Origin: Clostridia bacterium
Lineage (GTDB): Bacteria > Bacillota > Clostridia > Peptostreptococcales > Anaerovoracaceae
DNA length: 6,446 nt
Direction of reading: 5' to 3'
NCBI GenBank assembly: GCA_024682015.1
Contig: JAIKZT010000096.1
Location: forward strand, 1-6,446
Shown here: positions 1 to 5,947 of the stretch, piece by piece
How the letters are laid out: every line of letters begins with the position of its first letter
How positions within the stretch are numbered: position 1 is the stretch's first letter
Notes under the pieces: generated by a model
The model's database searches: none
The model's input: the letters and a program-made list of their open reading frames with translations, nothing else
What the model was told of the DNA's origin: nothing
Made by a program: the position numbers and the translations under genes

Positions 1-717
1 CAGGCCGTTTCCATGAGCCTCGTGCCGGTCATCGCCTCTGCCTACAAGCGGGGCGAGACCCGCTTCATGCAGGAGAACATCAATCTGGGCCTTCGGTACG
101 CGTCCATCCTCAGCATCCCCTGCGCCGTGGGCATGAGCGTCCTCGCGCGGCCCGTCATGGAACTGTTCTATCCCAGAGTCCGGGAAGCCGCGGCTTCCGC
201 GGGCAGCTGCCTGGCGCTGCTGGCGTACGGCATCATCTTCCTGGGCATGGCTCACGCGCTGAACGGCATCCTGCAGGGGATCGGCAAGCAGATGATCCCG
301 GTGCGCAACCTCTGCATCGGGGCGGTGGCGAAGATCGCGGTCACCTATACACTGACGGGCGTTCCCTCGCTGAACGTGCGGGGCGCCGCCATCGGCACGG
401 TCGTCGCTTACGGCGTAGCCGCCACGCTCGACTTCCTTGCCATGCGGAAATACACCGGCACGAAGGTCGACTACAAGCTGACGTTCCTGAAACCCTGTTT
501 CTGCGCGGCTATCATGGGACTTGCCGTTCGGGTCGCTTACAGACTCTGCTACGGCCACATGCGCGGACTGTTCTGCACAGCTGTTTCCATCTGTACCGGC
601 ATCGCCGTTTACGGCGTGCTCATCCTGGCTACGAAGGCCATCACCGTCAGCGAGATCGAGCGCATGCCCAAGGGCAGAAAGATCGCAGCGCTGCTGCGCC
701 GCGCGGGTCTCAGATAA
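1..717 (+). CDS. SpoVB/MurJ-family polysaccharide (lipid II-type) flippase, C-terminal part
   Basis: The reading frame is open from the first base, so the gene is cut by the window edge. The ATG at 13 is probably internal, because LVPVIASAYKRG matches a mid-protein segment of the SpoVB/YabM family (MOP superfamily). The 238 visible residues hold about six hydrophobic membrane segments, near residues 33-50, 68-92, 102-120, 128-148, 162-180 and 190-213. Family-typical stretches are NGILQGIGKQMIPVRN, GAAIGTVVAY and a basic tail (MPKGRKIAALLRR). Family members are usually about 500-550 residues, so roughly half is missing. Relatives export or flip lipid-linked glycans, including peptidoglycan precursors in vegetative cells or spores; which substrate applies here is not visible. 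The gene ends 18 bp before mazG, the usual order in Clostridia and Bacillus (yabM-yabN), so co-transcription is likely. It could be annotated as stage V sporulation protein B or simply as an oligosaccharide flippase. Confidence 0.88.
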   Translation, partial: QAVSMSLVPVIASAYKRGETRFMQENINLGLRYASILSIPCAVGMSVLARPVMELFYPRVREAAASAGSCLALLAYGIIFLGMAHALNGILQGIGKQMIPVRNLCIGAVAKIAVTYTLTGVPSLNVRGAAIGTVVAYGVAATLDFLAMRKYTGTKVDYKLTFLKPCFCAAIMGLAVRVAYRLCYGHMRGLFCTAVSICTGIAVYGVLILATKAITVSEIERMPKGRKIAALLRRAGLR

Positions 718-735
718 TCCAATCGGGAGGAAACC

Positions 736-1566
736 ATGTACGAAGAACTCTTTGCTCCGTCCCAGACGGAAGAGCAGGCTGTCGAGCGGCTCGTGAGGGT
801 CATCGAGGTCCTGCGCGCGCCGGGCGGCTGCCCCTGGGACAGGGCGCAGACCCACGAAAGCCTTACCCGCGGCATGGTCGAGGAGGCCTACGAAGTCGTG
901 CAGGCCATCGAGAACCGGGATCAGGACAACCTGATTGAAGAACTCGGCGACGTGATGCTGCAGGTCGTGATGCACGCGCAGATCGCTTCGGAGAAAGGGG
1001 CGTTCTCCCTGCGCGACATTTGCGACAGGGAATCGGAGAAGATGATCCGCCGCCACCCGCACGTTTTTGGCCCTGAAGCCCAAAATACCGCGAATTCTGA
1101 GGGTTTAAGCGTTGACAACGTATTAGACTTGTGGGAGAATATCAAAGAGGTTGAGAAAGAAAAGACATCGACCACTGCTGATATGCAGAAAATTCCACGA
1201 CATCTTCCGGCGCTGCTGCGCAGCGAGAAGGTGCAGAAGAAGGCTGCCAGAGTCGGATTCGACTGGGAGGACGTGTCCGGCGCATTTGAAAAGCTGGACG
1301 AGGAGACAGCCGAACTCAAGGAAGCATACGCACAGGGCAACAAAGAGCATATCCGGGAAGAACTGGGCGATCTGCTGTTTGCGATCACCAACATCTCTAG
1401 ATTCCTGGAGATAGACCCGGAGGAGGCACTCAACCGCTGTACCCAAAATTTCATATCCCGCTTCGCTTATGTCGAGGAGGCGGCCCACACATCCGGCCGG
1501 CGCCTCGAAGACATGAGCCTCCCGGACATGGACGTGCTCTGGGAAGAAGCAAAGACCAAAGAGTAA
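736..1566 (+). CDS. mazG: MazG nucleoside triphosphate pyrophosphohydrolase
   Basis: MazG hydrolyses nucleoside triphosphates to monophosphates and pyrophosphate, clearing non-canonical or excess nucleotides in the cytoplasm. The 276-residue protein resembles E. coli MazG (263 residues) along its whole length. The N-terminal MazG domain carries CPWD at residues 32-35, the acidic metal-binding pair E49/E50 with E53, and EELGD at 68-72. RRHPHVFG lies at 105-112. The second domain has VGFDW at 173-177, E189/E190/E193 and EELGD at 208-212, so both helical acidic motif sets are intact. The ATG at 736 is preceded by GGGAGG with a 5-nt spacer. Unlike Bacillus YabN, there is no N-terminal tetrapyrrole-methylase-like domain. 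The linker region, roughly nucleotides 1080-1200, is visibly more AT-rich than the rest. The gene lies between the flippase (18 bp gap) and hup (31 bp gap). Confidence 0.95.
   Translation: MYEELFAPSQTEEQAVERLVRVIEVLRAPGGCPWDRAQTHESLTRGMVEEAYEVVQAIENRDQDNLIEELGDVMLQVVMHAQIASEKGAFSLRDICDRESEKMIRRHPHVFGPEAQNTANSEGLSVDNVLDLWENIKEVEKEKTSTTADMQKIPRHLPALLRSEKVQKKAARVGFDWEDVSGAFEKLDEETAELKEAYAQGNKEHIREELGDLLFAITNISRFLEIDPEEALNRCTQNFISRFAYVEEAAHTSGRRLEDMSLPDMDVLWEEAKTKE
1112..1140 (+). promoter_or_regulatory. possible internal sigma-A-type promoter inside mazG
   Basis: A perfect TTGACA (1112-1117) is followed after 17 bp by GAGAAT (1135-1140), which matches four of six positions of TATAAT. It sits in the AT-richer linker of mazG, about 460 bp upstream of hup, and could give hup its own transcription. 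Only the -35 box is strong; the -10 is weak and the site lies within coding sequence, so this may be chance. Confidence 0.25.
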
Positions 1567-1586
1567 CGTATCACTCAAAAGCAATC

Positions 1587-1593
1587 AGGAGGT
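1587..1593 (+). promoter_or_regulatory. strong Shine-Dalgarno of hup
   Basis: AGGAGGT lies 4 nt upstream of the ATG at 1598. The near-perfect anti-Shine-Dalgarno match fits the high expression expected for an HU protein and fixes the start codon. Confidence 0.85.
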
Positions 1594-1597
1594 AAAA

Positions 1598-1879
1598 ATG
1601 AACAAGTCTCAGTTAGTAGAAGCGATTTCCAAGGAAACCACACTGAACAAGAAGCAGTCCGAAGAAGCCATCAACGCTTTCATCAAGGTCGTTGAAAAGG
1701 AACTGTCCAAGAAGGACGGCAAGGTTCAGCTGATCGGATTCGGCACCTTCGCCACCAGCAAGAGAAAGGCCAGAATCGGCCGCAATCCGCAGAAGCCGGG
1801 CGAAACCGTCAAGATCCCCGCTTCCGTGGCTCCCGTTTTCAAGGCCGGTCAGGCTTTCAAGGACGCTGTCAACAAGTAG
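1598..1879 (+). CDS. hup: HU family DNA-binding protein
   Basis: HU is a small dimeric nucleoid protein that bends and compacts DNA with little sequence specificity. The 93 residues match the family's usual 90-94. The N-terminal helical region (MNKSQLVEAISKET, residues 1-14, onward to about 38) forms the dimer core. The beta-arm signature GFGTFATSKRKARIGRNP spans residues 47-64, with P64 at the position of the DNA-intercalating proline in HU/IHF. The C-terminal helix is rich in Ala and Lys. IHF is less likely because the organism appears to be a Bacillota member and the sequence is HU-like throughout. Codon choice is strongly biased (AAG, GAA, CTG) and less GC-rich than in the neighbours, consistent with high expression. 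A perfect terminator follows 16 bp after the stop, so hup ends a transcript. Confidence 0.97.
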   Translation: MNKSQLVEAISKETTLNKKQSEEAINAFIKVVEKELSKKDGKVQLIGFGTFATSKRKARIGRNPQKPGETVKIPASVAPVFKAGQAFKDAVNK

Positions 1880-1895
1880 TTCAATCACATAGCCC

Positions 1896-1922
1896 GGGGC
1901 AGCGCAAGCTGCCCCTTTTTTT
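1896..1922 (+). terminator. intrinsic terminator after hup
   Basis: GGGGCAGC (1896-1903) and GCTGCCCC (1908-1915) form a perfect 8-bp GC-rich stem closed by the loop GCAA, a GNRA-type tetraloop, followed directly by seven T residues (1916-1922). This is a textbook Rho-independent terminator for the transcript ending in hup. Its U-tract ends only 7 nt before the rqcP start codon. Confidence 0.93.
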
Positions 1923-1929
1923 AACCGCC

Positions 1930-2175
1930 ATGAGGATAGACAAGTATTTAAAGATATCGAGGCTGATCAAGCGCCGCACCGTGGCGCACGACGCGGCCGA
2001 AGAACAGCGCATCTTCCTGAACGGCAAGGCCGCCAAGCCTTCCGCGCAGGTCAGGGCCGGGGACGAGATCCTCATCCGCTTCGGCACGTCCGAGATGAAG
2101 GTGCGCGTGCTCTCTACGCCCGAACACGTGACGAAGGACGGCGCTTCGGAGCTGTACGAAGTGCTGACGGACTAA
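1930..2175 (+). CDS. rqcP: RqcP (YabO) S4-domain ribosome quality control factor
   Basis: In Bacillus, RqcP binds the stalled large ribosomal subunit beside RqcH and peptidyl-tRNA and supports C-terminal alanine tailing of stalled nascent chains. The 81 residues start with MRIDKYLKISRLIKRRTVA, the S4 RNA-binding signature of the family. The segment RIFLNGKAAKPSAQVRAGDEILIRFG (about residues 27-52) completes the small domain. Bacillus RqcP is about 86 residues, so this looks full length. The start at 1930 is fixed by homology, because family members begin exactly here. Yet the 5' side is only AACCGCC after the hup terminator U-tract, with no Shine-Dalgarno. Position downstream of mazG and hup matches the Clostridial yabN-hup-yabO order. 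A generic Hsp15-like S4 protein is the alternative name, but size and context favour RqcP. Confidence 0.92.
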   Translation: MRIDKYLKISRLIKRRTVAHDAAEEQRIFLNGKAAKPSAQVRAGDEILIRFGTSEMKVRVLSTPEHVTKDGASELYEVLTD

Positions 2176-2182
2176 AGGAGGT
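2174..2182 (+). promoter_or_regulatory. Shine-Dalgarno of uvrB overlapping the rqcP stop
   Basis: AAAGGAGGT (2174-2182) is an excellent ribosome binding site, with its AGGAGG core 6 nt before the uvrB ATG. It overlaps the last two bases of the rqcP TAA stop, so the two genes are probably on one mRNA and a ribosome terminating on rqcP would sit on the uvrB initiation site. Confidence 0.85.
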
Positions 2183-2187
2183 CCGCC

Positions 2188-4176
2188 ATGAGTTTTGAGG
2201 ATCAGCGCTTTCACCTGAAAGCGCCTTTCGGCATGACCGGCGACCAGCCCGAGGCGGTGCGCCGCCTCGTGGAAGGCATCAACGCTGGAAAAAAGCATCA
2301 GACGCTTCTGGGGGTCACCGGATCGGGCAAGACGTTTACGATCGCGAACGTGATCGAACAGGTGCAAAAGCCCACGCTCGTGATCTCCCACAACAAGACG
2401 CTCGCCGCGCAGCTCTGCGGAGAATTCAAGGAATTCTTCCCGGATAACGCGGTGGAGTATTTCATTTCCTACTACGACTATTACCAGCCGGAGGCCTACG
2501 TGCCTTCGACGGATACCTATATCGAAAAGGACTCGGACGTAAACGAGGAGATCGACCGGCTGCGCTATTCGGCGACGGCTTCGCTGGCGGAGCGGCGGGA
2601 CGTGATCATCGTGGCGTCCGTTTCGTGCATCTACGGCCTGGGTAGCCCGTTCGATTACAAGAACCAGATGCTGTCGCTGAGACCAGGGCAGACGAAAAGC
2701 CGCACGGACATCCTGCGCAAGCTTACGGAGATCCAGTACACGCGAAATGACCTGGGCTTTGAGCGCGGCACCTTCCGCGTGCGGGGCGACATCATCGACA
2801 TCATTCCGGCGGGGTCCGAATCGGCGGTGCGCATCGAGCTGTTCGGCGACGAGATCGAATCCATCAAGGAGATGAACCCGGTCACGGGCGAGATCACGGG
2901 CAAGCGCAGCCACATCGCGATCTTTCCGGCGTCCATGTACGTTACGTCCAAGGAAAACATGGACCGGGCGCTGCGCACCATCGAGGAGGAACTGGAAGAC
3001 CGCCTCGTCTGGCTGAAGGACCGCGGCAAGCTGCTGGAGGCTCAGCGCCTGGAGCAGCGCACGCGCTACGATCTGGAGATGCTGCGCGAGATCGGCAGCT
3101 GCAAGGGTATCGAGAACTATTCGCGGCACCTGGTGGGCAATCCGCCGGGAGCCAAGCCGTACACGCTCATCGACTATTTCCCGAAGGATTTTCTGGTGGT
3201 CATCGACGAGAGCCACGTGATGCTGCCGCAGCTGCGCGCCATGGCCAACGGCGACCGCGCGCGCAAGACCTCGCTCGTGGACTACGGCTTCCGCCTGCCG
3301 TCCGCGCTCGACAACCGGCCGCTGCGCTTCGAGGAGTTCCAGGGCATGGTGAACCAGGCCATCTACATCTCCGCGACGCCCGCCGCCTGGGAGCGCGAAG
3401 TCTCCGGCGGCATCTCAGCCGAGCAGGTGATCCGTCCGACGGGCCTGCTGGATCCGCCCATCGAGATCGTGCCCACGGAGGGCCAGATCGACCACCTGAT
3501 CGGCGAGATCCACAAGGAGGTGGAGCAGGGGCACCGGGTGCTCGTGACCACGCTCACGAAGAAGATGGCCGAAAGCCTGACGGATTACCTGAAAAAGGCC
3601 GGTCTGAAGGTGCGCTACATGCACTCGGAGGTGGATACGCTGGAACGCAACGAGATCCTGCGGGATCTGCGCCTGGGCGTGTTCGATACGCTGGTGGGGA
3701 TCAACCTGCTGCGGGAGGGCCTCGATCTGCCGGAGGTGGCGCTCGTAGCCATCCTCGACGCGGACAAGGAGGGATTCCTGCGCACGGAGACCTCGCTGAT
3801 CCAGACCATAGGCCGGGCGGCGAGAAACGCGGATGGAAGGGTCATCATGTACGCGGATACGATCAGCCCCGCCATGCGCACCGCGCTGGACGAGACGAAA
3901 CGGCGGCGCGGGATCCAGGAAGCCTATAACGAGGAGCACGGCATTACGCCGCAGACCATCCGCAAAGCGGTCCGCGACGTGATCGAGGTGACGACGAAGG
4001 TCGAAGAGGACCTCGATTCCTACATGGGCAAGGGCCTGCTGGAACTGACAAAGAAGGAACTGGCGGATTACGCGAAGATGCTCGAAAAAGAGATGAAGGC
4101 GGCCGCCAAGGACCTGCAGTTCGAGCGCGCCGCGCTGCTGCGCGACAAGCTGATCGAGGTAAGGGCGAAGCTGTAG
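2188..4176 (+). CDS. uvrB: UvrB, excinuclease ABC subunit B
   Basis: UvrB is the damage-verifying helicase-like subunit of nucleotide excision repair. It receives lesions from UvrA and recruits UvrC for dual incision. The 662 residues match the family length (about 655-675). TGDQP at 17-21 precedes Walker A GVTGSGKT (42-49). The damage-probing beta-hairpin region is around 92-114 and contains YYDYYQPEAYVPSTDTY. The Walker B DESH is at 340-343, motif VI QTIGRAARN at 539-547, and a C-terminal UVR domain (about 622-657, FERAALLRDKL) provides the UvrC contact. All key motifs are intact, so the enzyme should be active. It follows rqcP by 12 bp. uvrB often sits next to uvrA; that gene is not downstream here, so uvrA and uvrC must be elsewhere. 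No convincing LexA/SOS box was found upstream. Confidence 0.98.
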   Translation: MSFEDQRFHLKAPFGMTGDQPEAVRRLVEGINAGKKHQTLLGVTGSGKTFTIANVIEQVQKPTLVISHNKTLAAQLCGEFKEFFPDNAVEYFISYYDYYQPEAYVPSTDTYIEKDSDVNEEIDRLRYSATASLAERRDVIIVASVSCIYGLGSPFDYKNQMLSLRPGQTKSRTDILRKLTEIQYTRNDLGFERGTFRVRGDIIDIIPAGSESAVRIELFGDEIESIKEMNPVTGEITGKRSHIAIFPASMYVTSKENMDRALRTIEEELEDRLVWLKDRGKLLEAQRLEQRTRYDLEMLREIGSCKGIENYSRHLVGNPPGAKPYTLIDYFPKDFLVVIDESHVMLPQLRAMANGDRARKTSLVDYGFRLPSALDNRPLRFEEFQGMVNQAIYISATPAAWEREVSGGISAEQVIRPTGLLDPPIEIVPTEGQIDHLIGEIHKEVEQGHRVLVTTLTKKMAESLTDYLKKAGLKVRYMHSEVDTLERNEILRDLRLGVFDTLVGINLLREGLDLPEVALVAILDADKEGFLRTETSLIQTIGRAARNADGRVIMYADTISPAMRTALDETKRRRGIQEAYNEEHGITPQTIRKAVRDVIEVTTKVEEDLDSYMGKGLLELTKKELADYAKMLEKEMKAAAKDLQFERAALLRDKLIEVRAKL

Positions 4177-4185
4177 ATCTTTGCA

Positions 4186-4219
4186 GGCGCGATGTTTCGG
4201 GCAAGTGCCGCGCCGTTTT
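4186..4219 (+). terminator. possible weak terminator after uvrB
   Basis: GGCGCG (4186-4191) can pair with CGCGCC (4209-4214) across a 17-nt loop and is followed by GTTTT. The stem is short, the loop is long and the T-run is only four, so termination would be partial at best. It lies in the 65-bp gap between uvrB and the dipeptidase gene. Confidence 0.35.
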
Positions 4220-4241
4220 GTGAAAGGCTCTGTGGGGCTGG

Positions 4242-4922
4242 ATGAAAAGGGGGCACCCATTGGATACATGTTCTGAAAAACAGGAAATTTTGTCGCAGGA
4301 TGCTTCGGGCTTCGTGCTGCTGTCCGAAGCGGTGCCTCAGATCGTGCAGGAGATGCGATACTTTACGACGTTCAACTGCACGGGCGCGCGGGTGGACGGT
4401 TATGAGGAGCCCGTGGCGCTGCTGACGAAGGAAGCTGCGGAGGCGCTGCGGCAGGCCGCGGAAGAGGCGGAGGGCATGGGTTTTCGCCTGCGCATCTTTG
4501 ACGCCTACCGGCCGGTGCGGGCGGTGGAATGCTTCGAACGGTGGGAACTGACCGCCGACGAGCGGATGAAGCCCTATTTCTTCCCGTCCATCGACAAGGC
4601 GACGATCTTCCGGGAGAGCTACATCGCGCGGCGCTCCAGTCACAGCCGCGGCAGCACGCTCGACGTGACTCTTCTGGACATGAAGACCGGCCTCGACCTC
4701 GACATGGGCGGACCCTTCGATCTCTTCGACGACATTTCGGGCACGTTTTCCGAGAGGGTCACGCGGGAGCAGCAGGAAAACCGCATGCTGCTGCGCGCTT
4801 TGATGGACCGGGCAGGCTTTCGCGGCGCGCAGAGCGAATGGTGGCACTTTACGCTGCGGAATGAACCTTATCCCGATACGTATTTCGATTTCCCCGTATG
4901 CCGCGCATCGGTGGGGCAGTAA
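4242..4922 (+). CDS. VanX/DdpX-type D-alanyl-D-alanine dipeptidase
   Basis: Members of this zinc M15D peptidase family cleave the dipeptide D-Ala-D-Ala. The 226-residue frame has all active-site features: DAYRP with R90 (equivalent to VanX R71), SSHSRGSTLD with zinc ligands H134 and D141, and SEWWH with catalytic E199 and the third zinc ligand H202. No signal peptide or membrane segment is visible, suggesting a cytoplasmic enzyme. The ATG at 4242 has only a weak upstream GTGGGG. An in-frame TTG at 4260 is preceded at 6 nt by AAAAGGGGG and is a credible alternative start giving 220 residues. VanX makes glycopeptide resistance work together with VanH and VanA, but neither is present in the window, so I infer peptidoglycan dipeptide turnover or nutrient scavenging rather than resistance. 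It follows uvrB by 65 bp and precedes the flavoprotein gene by 24 bp. Confidence 0.92.
   Translation: MKRGHPLDTCSEKQEILSQDASGFVLLSEAVPQIVQEMRYFTTFNCTGARVDGYEEPVALLTKEAAEALRQAAEEAEGMGFRLRIFDAYRPVRAVECFERWELTADERMKPYFFPSIDKATIFRESYIARRSSHSRGSTLDVTLLDMKTGLDLDMGGPFDLFDDISGTFSERVTREQQENRMLLRALMDRAGFRGAQSEWWHFTLRNEPYPDTYFDFPVCRASVGQ
4245..4262 (+). promoter_or_regulatory. ribosome binding site and alternative TTG start of the dipeptidase gene
   Basis: AAAAGGGGG (4245-4253) stands 6 nt ahead of an in-frame TTG (4260-4262). This is a better Shine-Dalgarno arrangement than that of the ATG at 4242. Choosing it would remove six residues (MKRGHP) that have no role in the catalytic domain. Confidence 0.45.
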
Positions 4923-4946
4923 TCTGGACAGATACAGGAGGACAAC

Positions 4947-5576
4947 ATGGCAAAAGTTTTATTGATCAACGGCAGCCCTCATGCGAACGGCTGCACGGCG
5001 ACCGCGCTGAACGAGATGATCGCGGTCTTTCGCGAAGAAGGTCTGGAGGCGGAACTGGTACAGATCGGCGCCAAGCCCATACGGGGGTGCATCGCCTGCA
5101 ATTCCTGCTCAAAGACCGGGAAATGCGTTTTTGGAGATGATCCGGTCAACGAGATCGCGAAAAAGTTCGAGGAGGCCGATGGGCTTGTCGTCGGCAGCCC
5201 CGTCTATTTTGCTTCGCCGAACGGCACGCTGATCGCGCTTCTGGACAGGCTGTTTTACAGCACGTCTTTCTCCAAGCACATGAAGGTCGGCGCATCGGTC
5301 GTGAGCTGCCGCAGAGGCGGCAATTCGGCCTCTTTCGACGCGCTCAACAAGTATTTTACCATTTCGGGCATGCCTGTCGCTTCGAGCACCTACTGGAACA
5401 TGATCCACGGCTTTACGGCTGAGGACGCGAAGAAGGACCTCGAGGGTCTGCAGACGATGCGCAACCTCGCCCGCAACATGGCCTTCCTGATCCGCGCCAT
5501 CGCGGCAGAAAAGGAGAAGGCAGGCTTGCCCGCCGTGGAAAAGGATAGTTTTACGAGCTTTCCGGACGGGCTGTAG
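4947..5576 (+). CDS. flavodoxin-fold NAD(P)H-dependent FMN reductase family protein with a CX2CX2CX5C motif
   Basis: The 209-residue protein has the fold signature of the NADPH-dependent FMN reductase/iron-sulfur flavoprotein group. The N-terminal strand and phosphate-binding loop VLLINGSPHANGCTATAL spans residues 4-21, and GSPVYFASPNGTLIALLDRL forms the flavin-contacting segment. Residues 48, 51, 54 and 60 are cysteines spaced C-x2-C-x2-C-x5-C, followed by FGDD. This spacing resembles the compact [4Fe-4S] motif of Methanosarcina iron-sulfur flavoprotein (Isf), so a cluster besides FMN is possible, though many homologues are annotated only as oxidoreductases. The substrate is unknown. The start at 4947 has AGGAGGA (4936-4942) 4 nt upstream. 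It is 24 bp from the dipeptidase stop, suggesting one transcript. It is the last rightward gene before a noncoding convergent region. Confidence 0.9.
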   Translation: MAKVLLINGSPHANGCTATALNEMIAVFREEGLEAELVQIGAKPIRGCIACNSCSKTGKCVFGDDPVNEIAKKFEEADGLVVGSPVYFASPNGTLIALLDRLFYSTSFSKHMKVGASVVSCRRGGNSASFDALNKYFTISGMPVASSTYWNMIHGFTAEDAKKDLEGLQTMRNLARNMAFLIRAIAAEKEKAGLPAVEKDSFTSFPDGL

Positions 5577-5620
5577 GGGAGTGTTTCCGGTAGGAACGCC
5601 GCGCCTGCATAACGAGATCC

Positions 5621-5737
5621 AGGCGGCTGGCGGTCGACAGGCTGTTGGCAGTTGATAGGTGGTTGGTAGTTGGTCGGCAGCTGACGGCTGAAATGTGCCT
5701 AGGGCTGACCGGTGGCTGGCTGAATGCTGCCTGACGG
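5621..5737. repeat. degenerate G/T-rich short-repeat tract
   Basis: A 14-nt motif, TTGGCAGTTGATAG (5645-5658), recurs as TTGGTAGTTGGTCG (5663-5676, 11 of 14 identical) and TCGGCAGCTGACGG (5674-5687, 10 of 14). A second pair, GGCTGAAATGTGCCT (5686-5700) and GGCTGAATGCTGCCT (5718-5732), matches at 12 of 15. The top strand is built mainly of GGCTG, GTTGG and CAGCTG words. It looks like decayed tandem duplication and has no coding sense. Confidence 0.6.
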
Positions 5738-5756
5738 AAGCGCGGCAGAGGGAAAC

Positions 5757-5793
5757 TACCCGCAAATATGAAGATATCGCCGAATTGCGGATA
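5757..5793. repeat. palindromic 37-nt unit 1
   Basis: TACCCGCAA (5757-5765) faces TTGCGGATA (5785-5793). The arms are inverted with one mismatch and enclose 19 nt. The total length of 37 nt equals that of units 2 and 3. The interior shares TATCG (5775-5779) with the same offset in unit 2 but otherwise differs. Confidence 0.65.
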
Positions 5794-5874
5794 CTAAAAT
5801 GCTGACAAAACGGCTGTGCATGGCTGATCCATGGTGCAGAGCGTTTTTGGCAGCATGGGATATATCCGCAATTC
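5782..5874. repeat. 93-bp imperfect palindrome
   Basis: GAATTGCGGATA (5782-5793) is exactly complementary to TATCCGCAATTC (5863-5874). Further inward, ATGCTG (5799-5804) pairs with CAGCAT (5851-5856), AAAACG with CGTTTT, TGCA with TGCA, and CATGG with CCATG near the centre at about 5825. The arms are made from the right half of unit 1 and the left half of unit 2. The right arm is followed by a T-rich run (TTTTATTAT), so on the + strand it might also act as a terminator. The large stem and 12-bp perfect ends suggest a non-autonomous palindromic repeat. Confidence 0.75.
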
Positions 5875-5899
5875 TTTTATTATCGGGAATCTGCGGATA
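5863..5899. repeat. palindromic 37-nt unit 2
   Basis: TATCCGCA (5863-5870) pairs with TGCGGATA (5892-5899), and after a one-base bulge ATTC (5871-5874) pairs with GAAT (5887-5890), leaving a 12-nt T-rich loop. The length is exactly 37 nt. Its left arm is shared with the 93-bp palindrome, so the two folds exclude each other. Confidence 0.7.
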
Positions 5900-5947
5900 A
5901 TGAGCTTTGCCTTCTTTGGCTGGGGTGAGGAAAAATGAGATGAAGGT

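Noticed and set aside
2121..2133. Possible LexA/SOS box upstream of uvrB (CGAACACGTGACG)
   Set aside because: Only the left half matches CGAAC-N4-GTTCG; the right half is GACG, and the site lies inside the rqcP coding sequence.
1948..3216. Long antisense open frame (422 codons) across rqcP and uvrB
   Set aside because: It is a shadow of GC-rich coding DNA: the peptide is full of Arg, Leu, Val and His without a domain, it overlaps a fully conserved UvrB, and no comparable gene is known there.
3415..4269. Antisense open frame (284 codons) over the 3' half of uvrB
   Set aside because: Same reason: low-complexity Arg/Leu/His-rich translation opposite the conserved helicase and UVR domains of UvrB.
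4242..4922. Glycopeptide-resistance determinant
   Set aside because: The protein is VanX-like, but no vanH, vanA/B ligase or vanRS genes are in the window, so a resistance call is not supported.
5109..5765. Leftward 218-codon frame through the G/T repeat tract into the flavoprotein gene
   Set aside because: The N-terminal part is a translation of degenerate repeats and the rest is antisense to a conserved gene.
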